The notes: generated by a model from the letters alone, not told the origin. A stretch of 35,050 bases of DNA from Methylophilaceae bacterium (GCA_026419515.1 JANZZG010000031.1:1-35050), one strand, 5' to 3'. Positions 9,214 to 22,312 are shown, counted from the stretch's first letter. Made by a program: numbers and translations.

Positions 9214-10415
9214 CAGGAATAGGCCAATCCCATCGCCTCGCGCACTTCGCGCATGGTCTCGCGTGCCAGCTTGCGCGCCTTTTCGCAGCCATCGGCGACG
9301 ATGTTTTTCACCAGCGTGGGGTCTTGAGCGTATTGCGCAGCACGCTCCTGGATCGGCTGCAGCTCCGCCAGCACGGCGTCGATCCCCGGCTGCTTGCACT
9401 CCAGACAGCCGATGGTGGCTCCTTTGCACCCCTGCTGCACCCAGTCGCGTCGCTGGTCGTCGGAATAGACCGTATGCAGCTGCCATACCGGGCATCTGAG
9501 CGGATCGCCCGGATCGGTGCGGCGAATCCGTGCCGGATCGGTGGGCATGGTTTTGATCTTTTTCGCCACCGCGTCCGGGGATTCGCGCAGCGCGATCGTA
9601 TTGTTGTAGGACTTGGACATTTTCTGACCGTCCAGTCCCGGCATCCGGGAGGCTGGGGTGAGCCTCGCTTCCGGCTCCACCAGAATCATCTTGCCGCCGC
9701 CTTCGAGAAAACCCAGCAGACGTTCGCGATCACCCAGGCTCAACCCCTGTTGCTCCTCGATCAACGCGCGCGCAGCCTCCAGCGCCTCGTCATCGCCGGT
9801 TTCCTGGTAGCGGGTGCGCAATTCCTCATACAAGGCGCCGCGCTTGCTCCCCAGCTTGCGAATGGCCGCTGCGGCTTTTTCCTCGAAGCCTGGCTCGCGA
9901 CCGTAGATATGGTTGAAGCGGCGGGCGATCTCGCGTGTGAATTCGATGTGCGGCACCTGATCCTCCCCTACCGGCACCAGCGTGGCCTTGTAGATCAGGA
10001 TGTCAGCACTCTGCAGCAACGGGTAGCCGAGAAAACCATAGGTGGACAAATCCTTGCTGGACAGCTTCTCCTGCTGATCCTTGTAGGTCGGCACGCGCTC
10101 CAGCCAACCCAGCGGGGTGATCATGGACAGCAGAGTGTGCAGTTCGGCATGCTCCGGCACACGCGACTGTATGAAAATGGTGGCATTGGCTGGATCGACC
10201 CCGGCGGCCAGCCAGTCGATCACCATTTCCCATACGTTTTCCTCGATGATGTGCGGGGTGTCGTAATGGGTGGTCAGCGCGTGCCAGTCGGCGACGAAAA
10301 ACAGGCATTCGTATTCGTGCTGCAGCTTGATCCAGTTTTTGAGCACACCATGATAATGTCCCAGGTGCAAGCTGCCCGTAGGACGCATGCCGGACAAAAC
10401 GCGTTCAACAGCCAT
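9213..10415 (-). CDS. trpS: Tryptophan-tRNA ligase
   Basis: TrpRS charges tRNA-Trp in the cytoplasm. The HIGH-type motif appears as GSLHLGHY (about residues 13-20) and the KMSKS motif as GQKMSKSYNN. The protein has 400 residues, longer than the roughly 330 of the E. coli type. The extra length comes mostly from an insertion before KMSKS (around YEELRTRYQETGDDEALEAA and the segment that follows), as seen in the longer beta/gammaproteobacterial form. It lies between the M50 protease gene (15-base gap) and scpA (one-base overlap). Confidence 0.96.
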   Translation of the reverse strand: MAVERVLSGMRPTGSLHLGHYHGVLKNWIKLQHEYECLFFVADWHALTTHYDTPHIIEENVWEMVIDWLAAGVDPANATIFIQSRVPEHAELHTLLSMITPLGWLERVPTYKDQQEKLSSKDLSTYGFLGYPLLQSADILIYKATLVPVGEDQVPHIEFTREIARRFNHIYGREPGFEEKAAAAIRKLGSKRGALYEELRTRYQETGDDEALEAARALIEEQQGLSLGDRERLLGFLEGGGKMILVEPEARLTPASRMPGLDGQKMSKSYNNTIALRESPDAVAKKIKTMPTDPARIRRTDPGDPLRCPVWQLHTVYSDDQRRDWVQQGCKGATIGCLECKQPGIDAVLAELQPIQERAAQYAQDPTLVKNIVADGCEKARKLARETMREVREAMGLAYS

Positions 10416-10430
10416 GAGTGAATCCCGAAT

Positions 10431-11066
10431 TCATGCAATGAGCCAAGAGATGAAATGAATGACCGCATCGATCGGCGGCCCCATGATTTTACCCAGGATG
10501 CCGGTGAGCAACAGGATGATCAGGATGAGGAAACCATAGCGCTCGATCTGGGCGAATTTCCAGGCCCATGGATGCGGCAGCAGGCTCACCGCGATCCGAC
10601 CGCCATCCAATGGCGGCAGCGGCAACAGGTTGAGCACCATCAACACCACGTTGATGGTCACCCCCGCCTGTGCCATCAAGGAAAGCGGCAAGGCGTACGG
10701 ACCAAAAGCGCCGGAAAATTTGTAGGCCAGCGCCCAGGCCAGCGCCATCACCAGATTGGAACCAGGGCCAGCGGCAGCCACCCACAGCATGTCCTGCTTG
10801 GGGTGACGCAGACGGGCGAAGTTGACTGGAACCGGCTTGGCCCAACCGAACAGGATGCCGCCGGCCAGCAGCGTCAGCAGCGGGACCAGGATCGTGCCCA
10901 CGGGGTCGATGTGGCGCAGCGGATTGAGACTGATGCGGCCGGCCTGGGCTGCCGTCATGTCGCCGAAATGGCGTGCCGCATAGCCATGCGCCGCTTCATG
11001 CACGGTGATGGCAAATATCACCGGCAAGGCATAGACCGTGATTTTCTGTATCAGTGTCAGTTCCAT
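10431..11066 (-). CDS. Site-2-protease-family (M50) membrane metalloprotease
   Basis: The 211-residue protein is hydrophobic with about five to six membrane segments. The zinc motif is HEAAH (residues 23-27) in ITVHEAAHGYAARHFGD, and the second motif NLLPLPPLDGGRI supplies the metal-binding aspartate. A central AAAGPGSNLVMALAWAL helix is typical of the compact YdiL-like S2P subgroup. Substrates of this subgroup are generally unknown. The gene lies six bases after the Sua5-like gene and is conserved next to trpS and scpA in many betaproteobacteria. Confidence 0.9.
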   Translation of the reverse strand: MELTLIQKITVYALPVIFAITVHEAAHGYAARHFGDMTAAQAGRISLNPLRHIDPVGTILVPLLTLLAGGILFGWAKPVPVNFARLRHPKQDMLWVAAAGPGSNLVMALAWALAYKFSGAFGPYALPLSLMAQAGVTINVVLMVLNLLPLPPLDGGRIAVSLLPHPWAWKFAQIERYGFLILIILLLTGILGKIMGPPIDAVIHFISWLIA

Positions 11067-11072
11067 ATGGCT

Positions 11073-11693
11073 TCACAATCCAAACGGAGCGGGGTCACCC
11101 CGGCCGCGTCGCACCAGCACCGGCGATGCACCGGTGAGATCGATCACGGTGGTCATTTCATGCGCGCAAGCCCCGGCATCGATCACCAGATCCAGCTGGT
11201 GCTCCAGTTCCTCGCGGATTTCCCAGGCTTCGCGCGGCGATTCCCAATGCGGCAGAAACAATGTCATGCTGAGCAGTGGCTCGCCCAGTTCCTCCAGCAA
11301 GGCCAGCGGCACCGGGTGGTCTGGCACGCGCAGCCCGATGGTGCTGCGCTTCGGATGTTGCAAGCGGCGCGGCACCTCGCGCGTGGCCGGCAGAATGAAC
11401 GTATAGCTGCCGGGCGTGTTGGCCTTGAGCAGACGGAACTGGCTGTTGTCCACCTTGGCATAGGTGGCGATTTCGGAGAGGTTGCGACACACCAGGGTGA
11501 AGTGGTGGTGCTCGTCCACACCGCGGATGGCGCGTATCCGCGCCTGCGCTGCCTTGTCGCCCAGATGGCAGCCCAATGCATAACAGGAGTCGGTCGGATA
11601 GGCCACCACGCCCCCTTGCCTGATGATCTCCGCCGCCTGCCGAATGAGACGCGGCTGAGGTGATTTGGGATGAACCACGAAGTATTGTGACAT
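11073..11693 (-). CDS. L-threonylcarbamoyladenylate synthase family protein (Sua5/YciO/YrdC)
   Basis: The 206-residue protein has the YrdC-like pattern: VVAYPTDSCYALGCHLGD near the N-terminus, TLVCRNLSEIATYAKVDN, TPGSYTFILPATREVPRRL, STIGLRVPDHPVPLALL and a late DLVIDAG. The H/R-rich wording and the neighbourhood (RNase AM, TrpS, ScpA) fit the YciO subgroup more than the core TsaC. Members bind ATP, threonine and bicarbonate for tRNA t6A synthesis, but YciO itself has weak or uncertain activity. The start at 11693 begins the conserved MSQYFVVHP; a longer in-frame start at 11738 would overlap the preceding gene and is less likely. Confidence 0.88.
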   Translation of the reverse strand: MSQYFVVHPKSPQPRLIRQAAEIIRQGGVVAYPTDSCYALGCHLGDKAAQARIRAIRGVDEHHHFTLVCRNLSEIATYAKVDNSQFRLLKANTPGSYTFILPATREVPRRLQHPKRSTIGLRVPDHPVPLALLEELGEPLLSMTLFLPHWESPREAWEIREELEHQLDLVIDAGACAHEMTTVIDLTGASPVLVRRGRGDPAPFGL

Positions 11694-11716
11694 GGCCAGG
11701 CCACTTTCGCCAAAGA

Positions 11717-12565
11717 CTAGACGCTTGCCTCCGGCCAATCATGCCACACGGGCACGCAAATCGACGAAAGCTCGGGTAGATGGCCCATCGTGAGCCCTCC
11801 ATGCGTGGGCCCATGATAATCCGAACCAACGGAAGCCAAGAGTGAGAATTGCCGTGCCAGTCGTGCGAAATATGGTATTTGCTCCATGGGGTGGCTCGCC
11901 GTCACGACTTCGATGGCCTGCCCGCCCAGTTCACGAAACTCATGCAGCAGTCGGAGCATGGTGGTACGTCCCAAGGCATAGCGACCCGGATGGGCCAACA
12001 CAGGAATTCCACCACTGCCTAGGATCCATCCTATGGCCTCTTCCAGACTCGCCCAGCGATGCTCGTGATAGCCGGGCTTGCCTTTGACCAGGAAACGCTT
12101 GAACACCGAGCGCACATCCTTGGCCACCCCCCGTTCCACCAAAAAGCGCGCAAAATGGACACGGCCGATGACCCCCCCGGGTGTCGCATAGGCATAGGCG
12201 CCTTCCAGGCTGCCAGCGATGCCGGCCCGTGCCAGGCTATGCGCCATGGCTTCCGCCCGCGCATGACGGCTTTCACGCAACCGCTGCAGCCCCGCGCGCA
12301 AGGGAGCAAACTCGGGGTCGATTTTCAGTCCTACCACATGCACCGAATGACCGTTCCAGGTCACGGAAATTTCAACGCCTGGCACGACGACGATCCCCGT
12401 CTCCAGCGCCGCTTGCATGGCTTCTCGTAAGCCACCCACGTCATCGTGATCGGTCAACGCCAGTACCCGCACCCCTTTGCTGGCCGCATGACGCACCAGT
12501 TCAGCCGGGGCGAGCTGGCCGTCGGACACCGTGGAATGACTGTGCAAATCGATGTTGCAGGACAT
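11717..12565 (-). CDS. rnm: PHP-domain phosphoesterase (RNase AM / YciV type)
   Basis: The 282-residue protein has the metal-binding motifs of the PHP fold: DLHSHSTVSDG (7-17), LTDHDDVGG, GVEIS, VLAHPGRY and SVGSDYHGP. The E. coli homologue is a 5'-3' exonuclease that trims rRNA 5' ends and also hydrolyses 3',5'-nucleotide bisphosphates. The family often precedes the YciO-like gene, as here. The start at 12565 (MSCNIDLHSHS) is chosen because the metal motif follows at once; a longer in-frame reading would run into ygfX. The Shine-Dalgarno site is weak. Confidence 0.9.
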   Translation of the reverse strand: MSCNIDLHSHSTVSDGQLAPAELVRHAASKGVRVLALTDHDDVGGLREAMQAALETGIVVVPGVEISVTWNGHSVHVVGLKIDPEFAPLRAGLQRLRESRHARAEAMAHSLARAGIAGSLEGAYAYATPGGVIGRVHFARFLVERGVAKDVRSVFKRFLVKGKPGYHEHRWASLEEAIGWILGSGGIPVLAHPGRYALGRTTMLRLLHEFRELGGQAIEVVTASHPMEQIPYFARLARQFSLLASVGSDYHGPTHGGLTMGHLPELSSICVPVWHDWPEASV

Positions 12566-12593
12566 GCAAGGAAAGCTTCTCGGCAAAAGGGCA

Positions 12594-13067
12594 TCATAAC
12601 ATCGCAGCGTCATCCGCGCCATGGCCGAAGGCATCCTGCCAACGCAACCAGACCCGTAGGCGACGATAATCCTGGGGAAGCAACATGTCCGGTAGTAGCA
12701 CCAGTGGCACCCGCCGACGATGGGGCGTCGGTCTGAGGTGCAACACGGTCAACCAGGGCGTAACCAGGCTACTGCCGAGCACCTCGACCATCAGCCAATT
12801 CCCATCTGTTGTTTGGACTTCCATCCCCCTGCCAGACGTACGCAAAGCCACGATGGCGCCAGCCCCCTGCCGCATGGCATGATGCCGGACACTGTGCACC
12901 AAACTGGCGAGAATGGTCAGTCCGCAAGATAGCTGCAGCCAGAATGGCACAGGTACCACCAGCAATGCCGCAGCGGCCCCCAGGTGAGCGATGGTCAATA
13001 CCGCCAGTAGCTGGCGCGAAGAGTGCAAACGGATTTCGCTTGTCTGCAAGGTATAATTCGGTCCCAT
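12594..13067 (-). CDS. ygfX: YgfX/CptA-like membrane protein
   Basis: The 157-residue protein has two close N-terminal membrane segments (about residues 16-58) and a cytoplasmic tail ending in the YgfX signature LLPDMLLPQDYRRLRVWLRWQ. A DGNWLMVEV stretch in the middle is also typical. YgfX homologues form pairs with SdhE in enterobacteria and were proposed to affect cell shape through MreB and FtsZ; the function here is inferred at best. No sdhE is visible beside it. The start codon overlaps the ygfZ start on the opposite strand: CATG at 13065-13068 reads ATG both ways. It heads the eight-gene leftward run. Confidence 0.72.
   Translation of the reverse strand: MGPNYTLQTSEIRLHSSRQLLAVLTIAHLGAAAALLVVPVPFWLQLSCGLTILASLVHSVRHHAMRQGAGAIVALRTSGRGMEVQTTDGNWLMVEVLGSSLVTPWLTVLHLRPTPHRRRVPLVLLPDMLLPQDYRRLRVWLRWQDAFGHGADDAAML
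13052..13057 (+). promoter_or_regulatory. Consensus -10 hexamer directly before ygfZ
   Basis: A perfect TATAAT lies eight bases before the ygfZ ATG, with no good -35 at normal spacing. A start site six to eight bases downstream would give a leaderless or almost leaderless mRNA. The same arrangement occurs before the fumarase gene. Confidence 0.5.
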
Positions 13068-14010
13068 GGAAACGCTTACCGTTAGCGACCCGGTGCTCTG
13101 TCCGCTCGACCATCTTGGCCTCATCGCCTTCACGGGAGAGGATGCACAAAGCTTTCTGCAAGGCCAGCTCACCAACGATGTTCGACTGATCTCGGCAGAC
13201 CGCAGTCAACTCGCCGGCTATTGTACGGCCAAGGGGCGCTTGCTGGCCACGTTCCTGCTCTGGAAGACCAACGACGGTTATTGCGGTCAGCTGCACGGGG
13301 CAATTGCCGCTACCGTGCAGAAGCGCCTGGGTCTGTACGTGCTGCGAGCAAAGGTGAGTATCACGGACGTAGCAGCCCGATGGGGGCGGCTGGGGATAGC
13401 CGGCACAGACTGTGTGACCCTGCTAGAGGCGTGTTTCGGTTCCCTGCCGCAACAACCGATGGATACGCTGCGGCATGAAGACATCACCTTGATCCGCCTG
13501 CACGATGGCGGCACGCCACGCTTTCAGATCATCGCACCGGCGCACACCATTCCCGCCCTGCGGGCCCGGTTCGAGCGCGATTGCCGCATGGTCGAGCCAG
13601 CCTACTGGGAATGGTTGGAGATCCGAGCCGGTATTCCGCAGATCGGCCCCGGCACCCAAGAAGAATTCGTACCCCAGATGGTCAATCTGGACCTGCTAGA
13701 CGGCATCAGCTTCAAAAAAGGCTGTTACATCGGCCAAGAGATCGTCGCACGCACCCACTATCTCGGCAAGGTCAAACGTCGCACCCATCTGGCGCATGTG
13801 GATGTGGCACAGCCTCCACCGGCCGGCACCGCCATCTATGGCACAACAGCTACCGAACCCGCTGGCATGGTGATCAATGCGGCGATGGCCCCGGCCGGGG
13901 GGTGCGACTTGCTGGCCGAAATCCAGCTGGACCGCCTAGCGGGTCCTTTGCATCTTGGCAGCAGCGAGGGGCCAAGGCTCGCTCTGCTGCCCCTGCCGTA
14001 TGACGTTTAA
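13066..14010 (+). CDS. ygfZ: YgfZ/GcvT-like folate-binding protein
   Basis: YgfZ supports assembly or repair of certain iron-sulfur enzymes in a folate-dependent way. The 314-residue protein has the family signature KKGCYIGQEIVARTHYLGKVKRR (about 223-245) with its conserved cysteine, and the N-terminal FTGEDAQSFLQGQLTNDV block. The fold is that of GcvT without the glycine-cleavage residues. There is no space for a normal ribosome site after the upstream TATAAT, so leaderless translation from 13066 is possible. The end overlaps the next gene by eleven bases. Confidence 0.93.
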   Translation: METLTVSDPVLCPLDHLGLIAFTGEDAQSFLQGQLTNDVRLISADRSQLAGYCTAKGRLLATFLLWKTNDGYCGQLHGAIAATVQKRLGLYVLRAKVSITDVAARWGRLGIAGTDCVTLLEACFGSLPQQPMDTLRHEDITLIRLHDGGTPRFQIIAPAHTIPALRARFERDCRMVEPAYWEWLEIRAGIPQIGPGTQEEFVPQMVNLDLLDGISFKKGCYIGQEIVARTHYLGKVKRRTHLAHVDVAQPPPAGTAIYGTTATEPAGMVINAAMAPAGGCDLLAEIQLDRLAGPLHLGSSEGPRLALLPLPYDV

Positions 14011-14545
14011 CGCAGCGATCGCCGTCACCTTGCTGCGCTTTCTGTTGGCGCCGGTGTTCGTCTGGCTGCTGTTGACTCAATCCTACACGTACGCGCTATG
14101 GGTATTTCTCGTCGCCAGCCTCAGTGATGCACTGGACGGTTTTCTGGCACGTCACTGCGCTCTGGCCACGCCGTTGGGCGCCCTGCTCGATCCGTTGGCC
14201 GACAAGTTACTGGTGGCCTGTGGCATCCTGGCGATGAGCTGGGTGGGCGCCTTGCCCCTCTGGCTGGCCGGCATCGTCCTGCTACGGGATGTCGTCATCG
14301 TCTGTGGTGCCGCCGCTTACCGCTTCATCACCGGTGACATCGAAATGGCCCCACTCATACTTGGCAAGATCAATACCGCGGCACAGTTCGTGCTGGTTCT
14401 GGCGGCCTTGTTCGCCCACTCCACCACATTCGCCAAGAACAGCTGGCTGGATGCGCTGGTCTGGATCGTACTGACGACGACACTCGCCTCGGGTATTCAG
14501 TACGTATGGGTTTGGTCGCGCAAGGTAATACGCAGACGAAACTAA
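14000..14545 (+). CDS. CDP-alcohol phosphatidyltransferase family protein (PgsA-like)
   Basis: The 181-residue integral membrane protein has the CDP-alcohol phosphotransferase motif D-x2-DG-x2-AR-x8-G-x3-D-x3-D, visible as [29 protein letters not shown] (key residues D47, D50, G51, A54, R55, D72 region and the two following aspartates). About five to six membrane segments are seen. Members make phosphatidylglycerophosphate or related phospholipids; the exact alcohol is not shown by sequence. The start at 14000 overlaps the ygfZ end by eleven bases, indicating coupling. The gene is tail to tail with ftsB, overlapping by four bases. Confidence 0.85.
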   Translation: MTFNAAIAVTLLRFLLAPVFVWLLLTQSYTYALWVFLVASLSDALDGFLARHCALATPLGALLDPLADKLLVACGILAMSWVGALPLWLAGIVLLRDVVIVCGAAAYRFITGDIEMAPLILGKINTAAQFVLVLAALFAHSTTFAKNSWLDALVWIVLTTTLASGIQYVWVWSRKVIRRRN

Positions 14546-14871
14546 CGCCCCACAGACGCAGTGGCGGAAGATGCAGCGGGCTGGGCTGGGATCGTGGGTC
14601 TTTCTTCGATCACCTGATAGAATACCTCGTCTTGCTTGATCATGCCAAGCTCGCTACGCGCGCGCTCTTCGATGGCGGCGTAGCCTTGCTTGAGATCGCG
14701 TACCTCGGCATCCAGCGCATCGTTGCGTGCTTTGAGTTTGGCATTGATCTCCTGCTGTTTCTCGATCTGTCGGGCCAGATCCCATACCCGTAACCAGCTC
14801 CCCTTGCCCAGCCATAAAGGGTATTGAAGCGCGGCGATCAGGATGACGAGGATGAGCGTGAGTATCCTCAT
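14542..14871 (-). CDS. ftsB: Cell division protein FtsB
   Basis: FtsB is a single-pass membrane protein of the FtsQLB divisome complex. The 109-residue protein has a membrane segment at about 3-22, a short linker with [12 protein letters not shown], and a coiled coil (about 33-75, rich in Lys, Glu and Ala) ending with [19 protein letters not shown], which is the FtsB/DivIC signature. The C-terminal Ala/Ser/Pro-rich tail is unstructured. It follows eno by 13 bases, the usual proteobacterial arrangement. Confidence 0.93.
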   Translation of the reverse strand: MRILTLILVILIAALQYPLWLGKGSWLRVWDLARQIEKQQEINAKLKARNDALDAEVRDLKQGYAAIEERARSELGMIKQDEVFYQVIEERPTIPAQPAASSATASVGR

Positions 14872-14884
14872 CGCCGCCTGGCCT

Positions 14885-18732
<3,848 letters not shown>

Positions 18733-18794
18733 CGAAGCTTAGCGCACCAAGCCACGCCGCCTGAGGAGGATGACTTTCGAAAACTTTACAAAGC

Positions 18795-20105
18795 TTAGCC
18801 GCAGAGAGAAGTATGCCAACCGCTGAATGTGACCCAGGAAATGGATGATGCCGCATGTTTCAAGCGATCACGCCCCATCCAAGCCATATGGATCCCAAAT
18901 TCCGGAGCCGGCCCCGTCCAAGCCAGTAGGATCCCATCATTCACCACAGCCAGCTGCGGCACACCGGAGTCACGCCCCGCACTCAGCTGGGCGACCCGCA
19001 ATTCAGGGCCGTGGCGACCATCTGGAAACAACCTGCGCACGGCGACCTCGGATAGTCCACCTTTCGCAGCTTTCATCCAGGAAATCACAGCTGACGTATC
19101 ATCCAGCCATGCCACACCGATGCGACCGAGCGGAGCCTCTTTATCGATCTCGAGAGGAAGGCCAAACTTGCTTCCGCCATCTTCTGAAAATGCCGCACGT
19201 ACTCGCGGCCTTCCTCCTTGAGCAGTAAACCAGGCCGCAACCACCCGCTCCCCCCTCGCCGCCAAAGCAGGACCATTCACCGGACAACCCGCGATCTTCC
19301 ACCCTTCTCCTCCAAGCTGCATGGGAGGAGACCAGGTCCCGTCTCGGTGGATGGCCAGCCGAATATCTCGGATTTCTTCTTCCGTGCGTCCACGCCATGC
19401 CACCACCGGACCCAAGGAGGAAACGGCAGCAGCGGGCCAACAGCAGGTACAGGTATTGTCGTCGATGATCTCCTCCCTGGAAAATTCCCCGCTCCGGTTT
19501 AAGGTGGTGTAACGCAAGGCAAAGTGGCCAGAAATTCCAGGAGGCTTGTTTTTTCCTTCAAAATATTCCCTTCCGTCGAGCCAAACCACCCCTGCCATGC
19601 CTTGGTCGGGAAATATCGCCACAAAGCCATGTTCCGCAGCAATTCCGTCGCGGTGCGGGGAGCCTGCCATCCGCCAGGTTTGGCCAGAATCCACGGAATA
19701 AGCCATGGCGATGTCGTAATCGTACACTTCCCCCCCGGGCCGCTTTACCAGCCAGTGTGCCACCCAGAACTTCGGATCGATCGCCACCACCGATGGGAAA
19801 TCACTCCAGTTGACGAACCAGCCCTCCCCTTCCGCCACATCCCTTGGCTCCAACCATATGCCTTCTCGTAATACGGCGAAGCGCAACCGATACCGTTCCG
19901 ATCCAGCAACCGACTCCACCCAGCTCATCAAAATCCCCCCATCGGGCAACGGAACGAGGCGAGGCAAGCGGGCATGACGGCCGGCGGGATGTGGGTATGA
20001 CGTCACAACGGGGACTTGACACAGCCTAGCCGTTTCGTAGGCCACTCCAGCTAGTACAGCGATGGCCAAGACACCGACCATCATCCAAACCACGCGTTTG
20101 TTCAC
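18795..20105 (-). CDS. Membrane-anchored Asp-box (sialidase-fold) protein, function unknown
   Basis: The 436-residue protein has a hydrophobic N-terminal anchor or signal (about 6-25) and a beta-propeller-like body with Asp-box motifs such as SVDSGQTW (137-144) and SEDGGSKF (307-314). A cysteine cluster, NTCTCCW (217-223), and a further Cys274 stand out and could bind a metal or form disulfides outside the membrane. No sialidase catalytic set is evident, so sugar cleavage should not be assumed. Its start lies three bases after the TonB receptor stop, so both are probably expressed together, suggesting a periplasmic partner in uptake of a metal or metal complex. That role is inference. Confidence 0.7.
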   Translation of the reverse strand: MNKRVVWMMVGVLAIAVLAGVAYETARLCQVPVVTSYPHPAGRHARLPRLVPLPDGGILMSWVESVAGSERYRLRFAVLREGIWLEPRDVAEGEGWFVNWSDFPSVVAIDPKFWVAHWLVKRPGGEVYDYDIAMAYSVDSGQTWRMAGSPHRDGIAAEHGFVAIFPDQGMAGVVWLDGREYFEGKNKPPGISGHFALRYTTLNRSGEFSREEIIDDNTCTCCWPAAAVSSLGPVVAWRGRTEEEIRDIRLAIHRDGTWSPPMQLGGEGWKIAGCPVNGPALAARGERVVAAWFTAQGGRPRVRAAFSEDGGSKFGLPLEIDKEAPLGRIGVAWLDDTSAVISWMKAAKGGLSEVAVRRLFPDGRHGPELRVAQLSAGRDSGVPQLAVVNDGILLAWTGPAPEFGIHMAWMGRDRLKHAASSISWVTFSGWHTSLCG

Positions 20106-20108
20106 CGG

Positions 20109-22184
20109 TCAAAAGCGGAAAATCAGCCTGGCCAGTACACTGCGCGGCTCGCCGGGATAGACCGAAAAATTGTTGTTGCCCGTGTAGTAGACCTTGTCGA
20201 ACAGGTTGCGAGCCAAAACTTCTGCACTCACCCGACGTTCGATGTCCCAGGAAAGCGATGCATCCACGGTCGTGTAGGCAGGCAGTTCGTAGGTGTTGCT
20301 GAGGGTTCCCTGCCGGCGCCCAACGTGATACACCCCCACTCCCACAGCCAATGCAGGCGTGAAATGGTAGCGGCTCCACAGGTTGGCCTGGAAGTGCGCC
20401 ACGTTGCCCAGGTCGTTTCCGACGTCGCCATCGTTGCTCTTGGTGATCTCGGCATCGATATATGCAGCACCACCAGACAAGTACCATTGTGGAGTCACTT
20501 GCCATGCCGCCTCTAGTTCAACCCCCTTGGCGCGCTGTTCGCCGCTTTGAATTTCGAATCCTGGATTATTGGGGTCGGAGGTGGTGGCATTCTCGAAAAG
20601 AATGTGGAATAGCGCCAGACTGCCACTCAAGCGACTAGACTGGTGTTTGATCCCGATTTCGCGCTGCCGGCTTCTTTCAGGCTTGAACGGCTGGTTGGTT
20701 GCCGAGGTCGCACCCACGATGTTGTCCACCGAAATGGCGGTCCCGACTCCCGCGAACAGCGACCAAGCAGGTGCAAAACGATAAGAAGCACCCAGCTGAT
20801 AGGTCGTGCTGATGTCGTCTTGCCCCTTCGTCAAAACACCGGAGAATTCGCTGTCCATACGGATGTTCACATGCCGTGCCCCGATCAGGACATCCAGCTT
20901 GTCGCCTATCTTGACCAGATCCTGCAGATAGACTTCATCGGTATCAATGCTGCCACTGAACGTAATATATGCGCCCAATGCTGGAGGCACCGCAAGGTAC
21001 GTCGGCGCCAGCGCGTCGATGGCAGGCACGACGGCATAGTTGAACCAGTCCCCCTTGTATTCATGCGCATTACGCTCATAGCCCAGCACCGTTTGGTGAC
21101 TGGTTTCTCCCAGTCGGAACTTTCCCTTGAGCTCTAGCTGGAAGGTGTCGGTTTCATCGCGTTCATGAAAGTTGTAGCGGCCGACCCGGTTGACCAAAGA
21201 TCCTGCTCCTGGTGCGCGCAGACGCATCTGCTGCTGGTTCACGTTGAATTCGAAGTGCTGGAAACGAGGGCTGATCGTCCAGTTTTCCGCAAGGTCGAAC
21301 TCCAGCCAGGCCTGGATCAACGGCGACCAGGTCTGCAGATAATCCACGCGTGGCTCGCCAAGGTAAGCATCGCGTGGCACCCGCCCCACCCCATTGGACA
21401 GGACCGTGCCCCTGACTGGCAACCCGGGATTGGGCAAAGTTTCCCGCCGCTGGTATTCAGCCATGAAAAAAGCCCGTACTGCACCCCCCTGGTCCCAGGT
21501 CGCGGTCAATGCCAGGTTGTCCCGATCCATATCCTGGAAATCCGTAAACGTCCCGGAACGCTCGATTTCCCCATTAAGCCGGATGCCCAACCCGCTCGCG
21601 CCCACCGGGCCGGTCACATCGAAGCCCCCGATACGGGTGTCATACTTGCCCACCGTCACATGTGCGGAGCCGGCAAACTCCTTCAGCGGGCGTTTGGTCA
21701 CCATATGAATGACCCCGCCCAGTCCCTCCTTGCCGAACGTCACGCTGCCGGGCCCCTTGACGATCTCCACCCGTTCCACGTTCGTGAAGGCGGACTGGTC
21801 CACATCTTCGAAGTACAGCTGACGGAAACCATTCCTCGTCGAGGAAGCGTCGAATCCCCTGATCTTCCATGAAAAACTGGTAAACGGAGCCAATCGGGTG
21901 TGGCCAGAGAAAGCGGACGGTACATGCCTGAGTATGTCACGCATCTCCATGACACCCGCATCCTCGATGAATTGGGCGCCAAAAGCCTGCACGCTTTGTG
22001 GCACCTCCAGCGTTTCGGCCTCGAATCGGGTGGCCGCCGTCGAGACCGAAGGCAGATATACGCCGAGGTCTGTCCGGGCGTCTTTCACTTCGATTTCAGG
22101 CAACTGGATATCCAACGGCACCGCCCAGAGCTGGGTATTCACCAGCACGCCCAGGCAGATGGCCAGCGCACGGCACCCTCTCAT
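20109..22184 (-). CDS. TonB-dependent (siderophore-type) outer membrane receptor
   Basis: The 691-residue protein has a signal peptide (about 1-21, cleavage after LWA), a TonB-box-like LPEIEV stretch near residues 28-33, a plug domain (about 45-170, VPQSVQAFGAQFIEDAG, KGPGSVTFGKEGLGGVIHMVTKRP) and a 22-strand barrel ending in the terminal phenylalanine of LARLIFRF. The plug pattern is that of the ferrisiderophore receptor group. The ligand cannot be told from sequence. The start at 22184 is fixed by a strong GGGAGGA site 8-10 bases upstream; longer readings are rejected. In the leader, inverted repeat CTCAGG/CCTGAG spans 22201-22222, next to a TATACT -10-like element (22226-22221). No Fur box was recognised. 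Confidence 0.92.
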   Translation of the reverse strand: MRGCRALAICLGVLVNTQLWAVPLDIQLPEIEVKDARTDLGVYLPSVSTAATRFEAETLEVPQSVQAFGAQFIEDAGVMEMRDILRHVPSAFSGHTRLAPFTSFSWKIRGFDASSTRNGFRQLYFEDVDQSAFTNVERVEIVKGPGSVTFGKEGLGGVIHMVTKRPLKEFAGSAHVTVGKYDTRIGGFDVTGPVGASGLGIRLNGEIERSGTFTDFQDMDRDNLALTATWDQGGAVRAFFMAEYQRRETLPNPGLPVRGTVLSNGVGRVPRDAYLGEPRVDYLQTWSPLIQAWLEFDLAENWTISPRFQHFEFNVNQQQMRLRAPGAGSLVNRVGRYNFHERDETDTFQLELKGKFRLGETSHQTVLGYERNAHEYKGDWFNYAVVPAIDALAPTYLAVPPALGAYITFSGSIDTDEVYLQDLVKIGDKLDVLIGARHVNIRMDSEFSGVLTKGQDDISTTYQLGASYRFAPAWSLFAGVGTAISVDNIVGATSATNQPFKPERSRQREIGIKHQSSRLSGSLALFHILFENATTSDPNNPGFEIQSGEQRAKGVELEAAWQVTPQWYLSGGAAYIDAEITKSNDGDVGNDLGNVAHFQANLWSRYHFTPALAVGVGVYHVGRRQGTLSNTYELPAYTTVDASLSWDIERRVSAEVLARNLFDKVYYTGNNNFSVYPGEPRSVLARLIFRF

Positions 22185-22312
22185 GATTTTTCCTCCCCTG
22201 CTCAGGTTGTGTAGCGCCTGAGTATAAGCAGAGGCCGCACGATACAAAATGCGGCATGATGTCGCACCTGGATTCCGGAAAATGGCGTCGATAATGAATG
22301 AAGCCGGGGAGT

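Noticed and set aside
18795-20105. Calling the Asp-box protein an exo-alpha-sialidase
   Set aside because: Asp-boxes mark the propeller fold only; the arginine triad and other catalytic residues were not identifiable.
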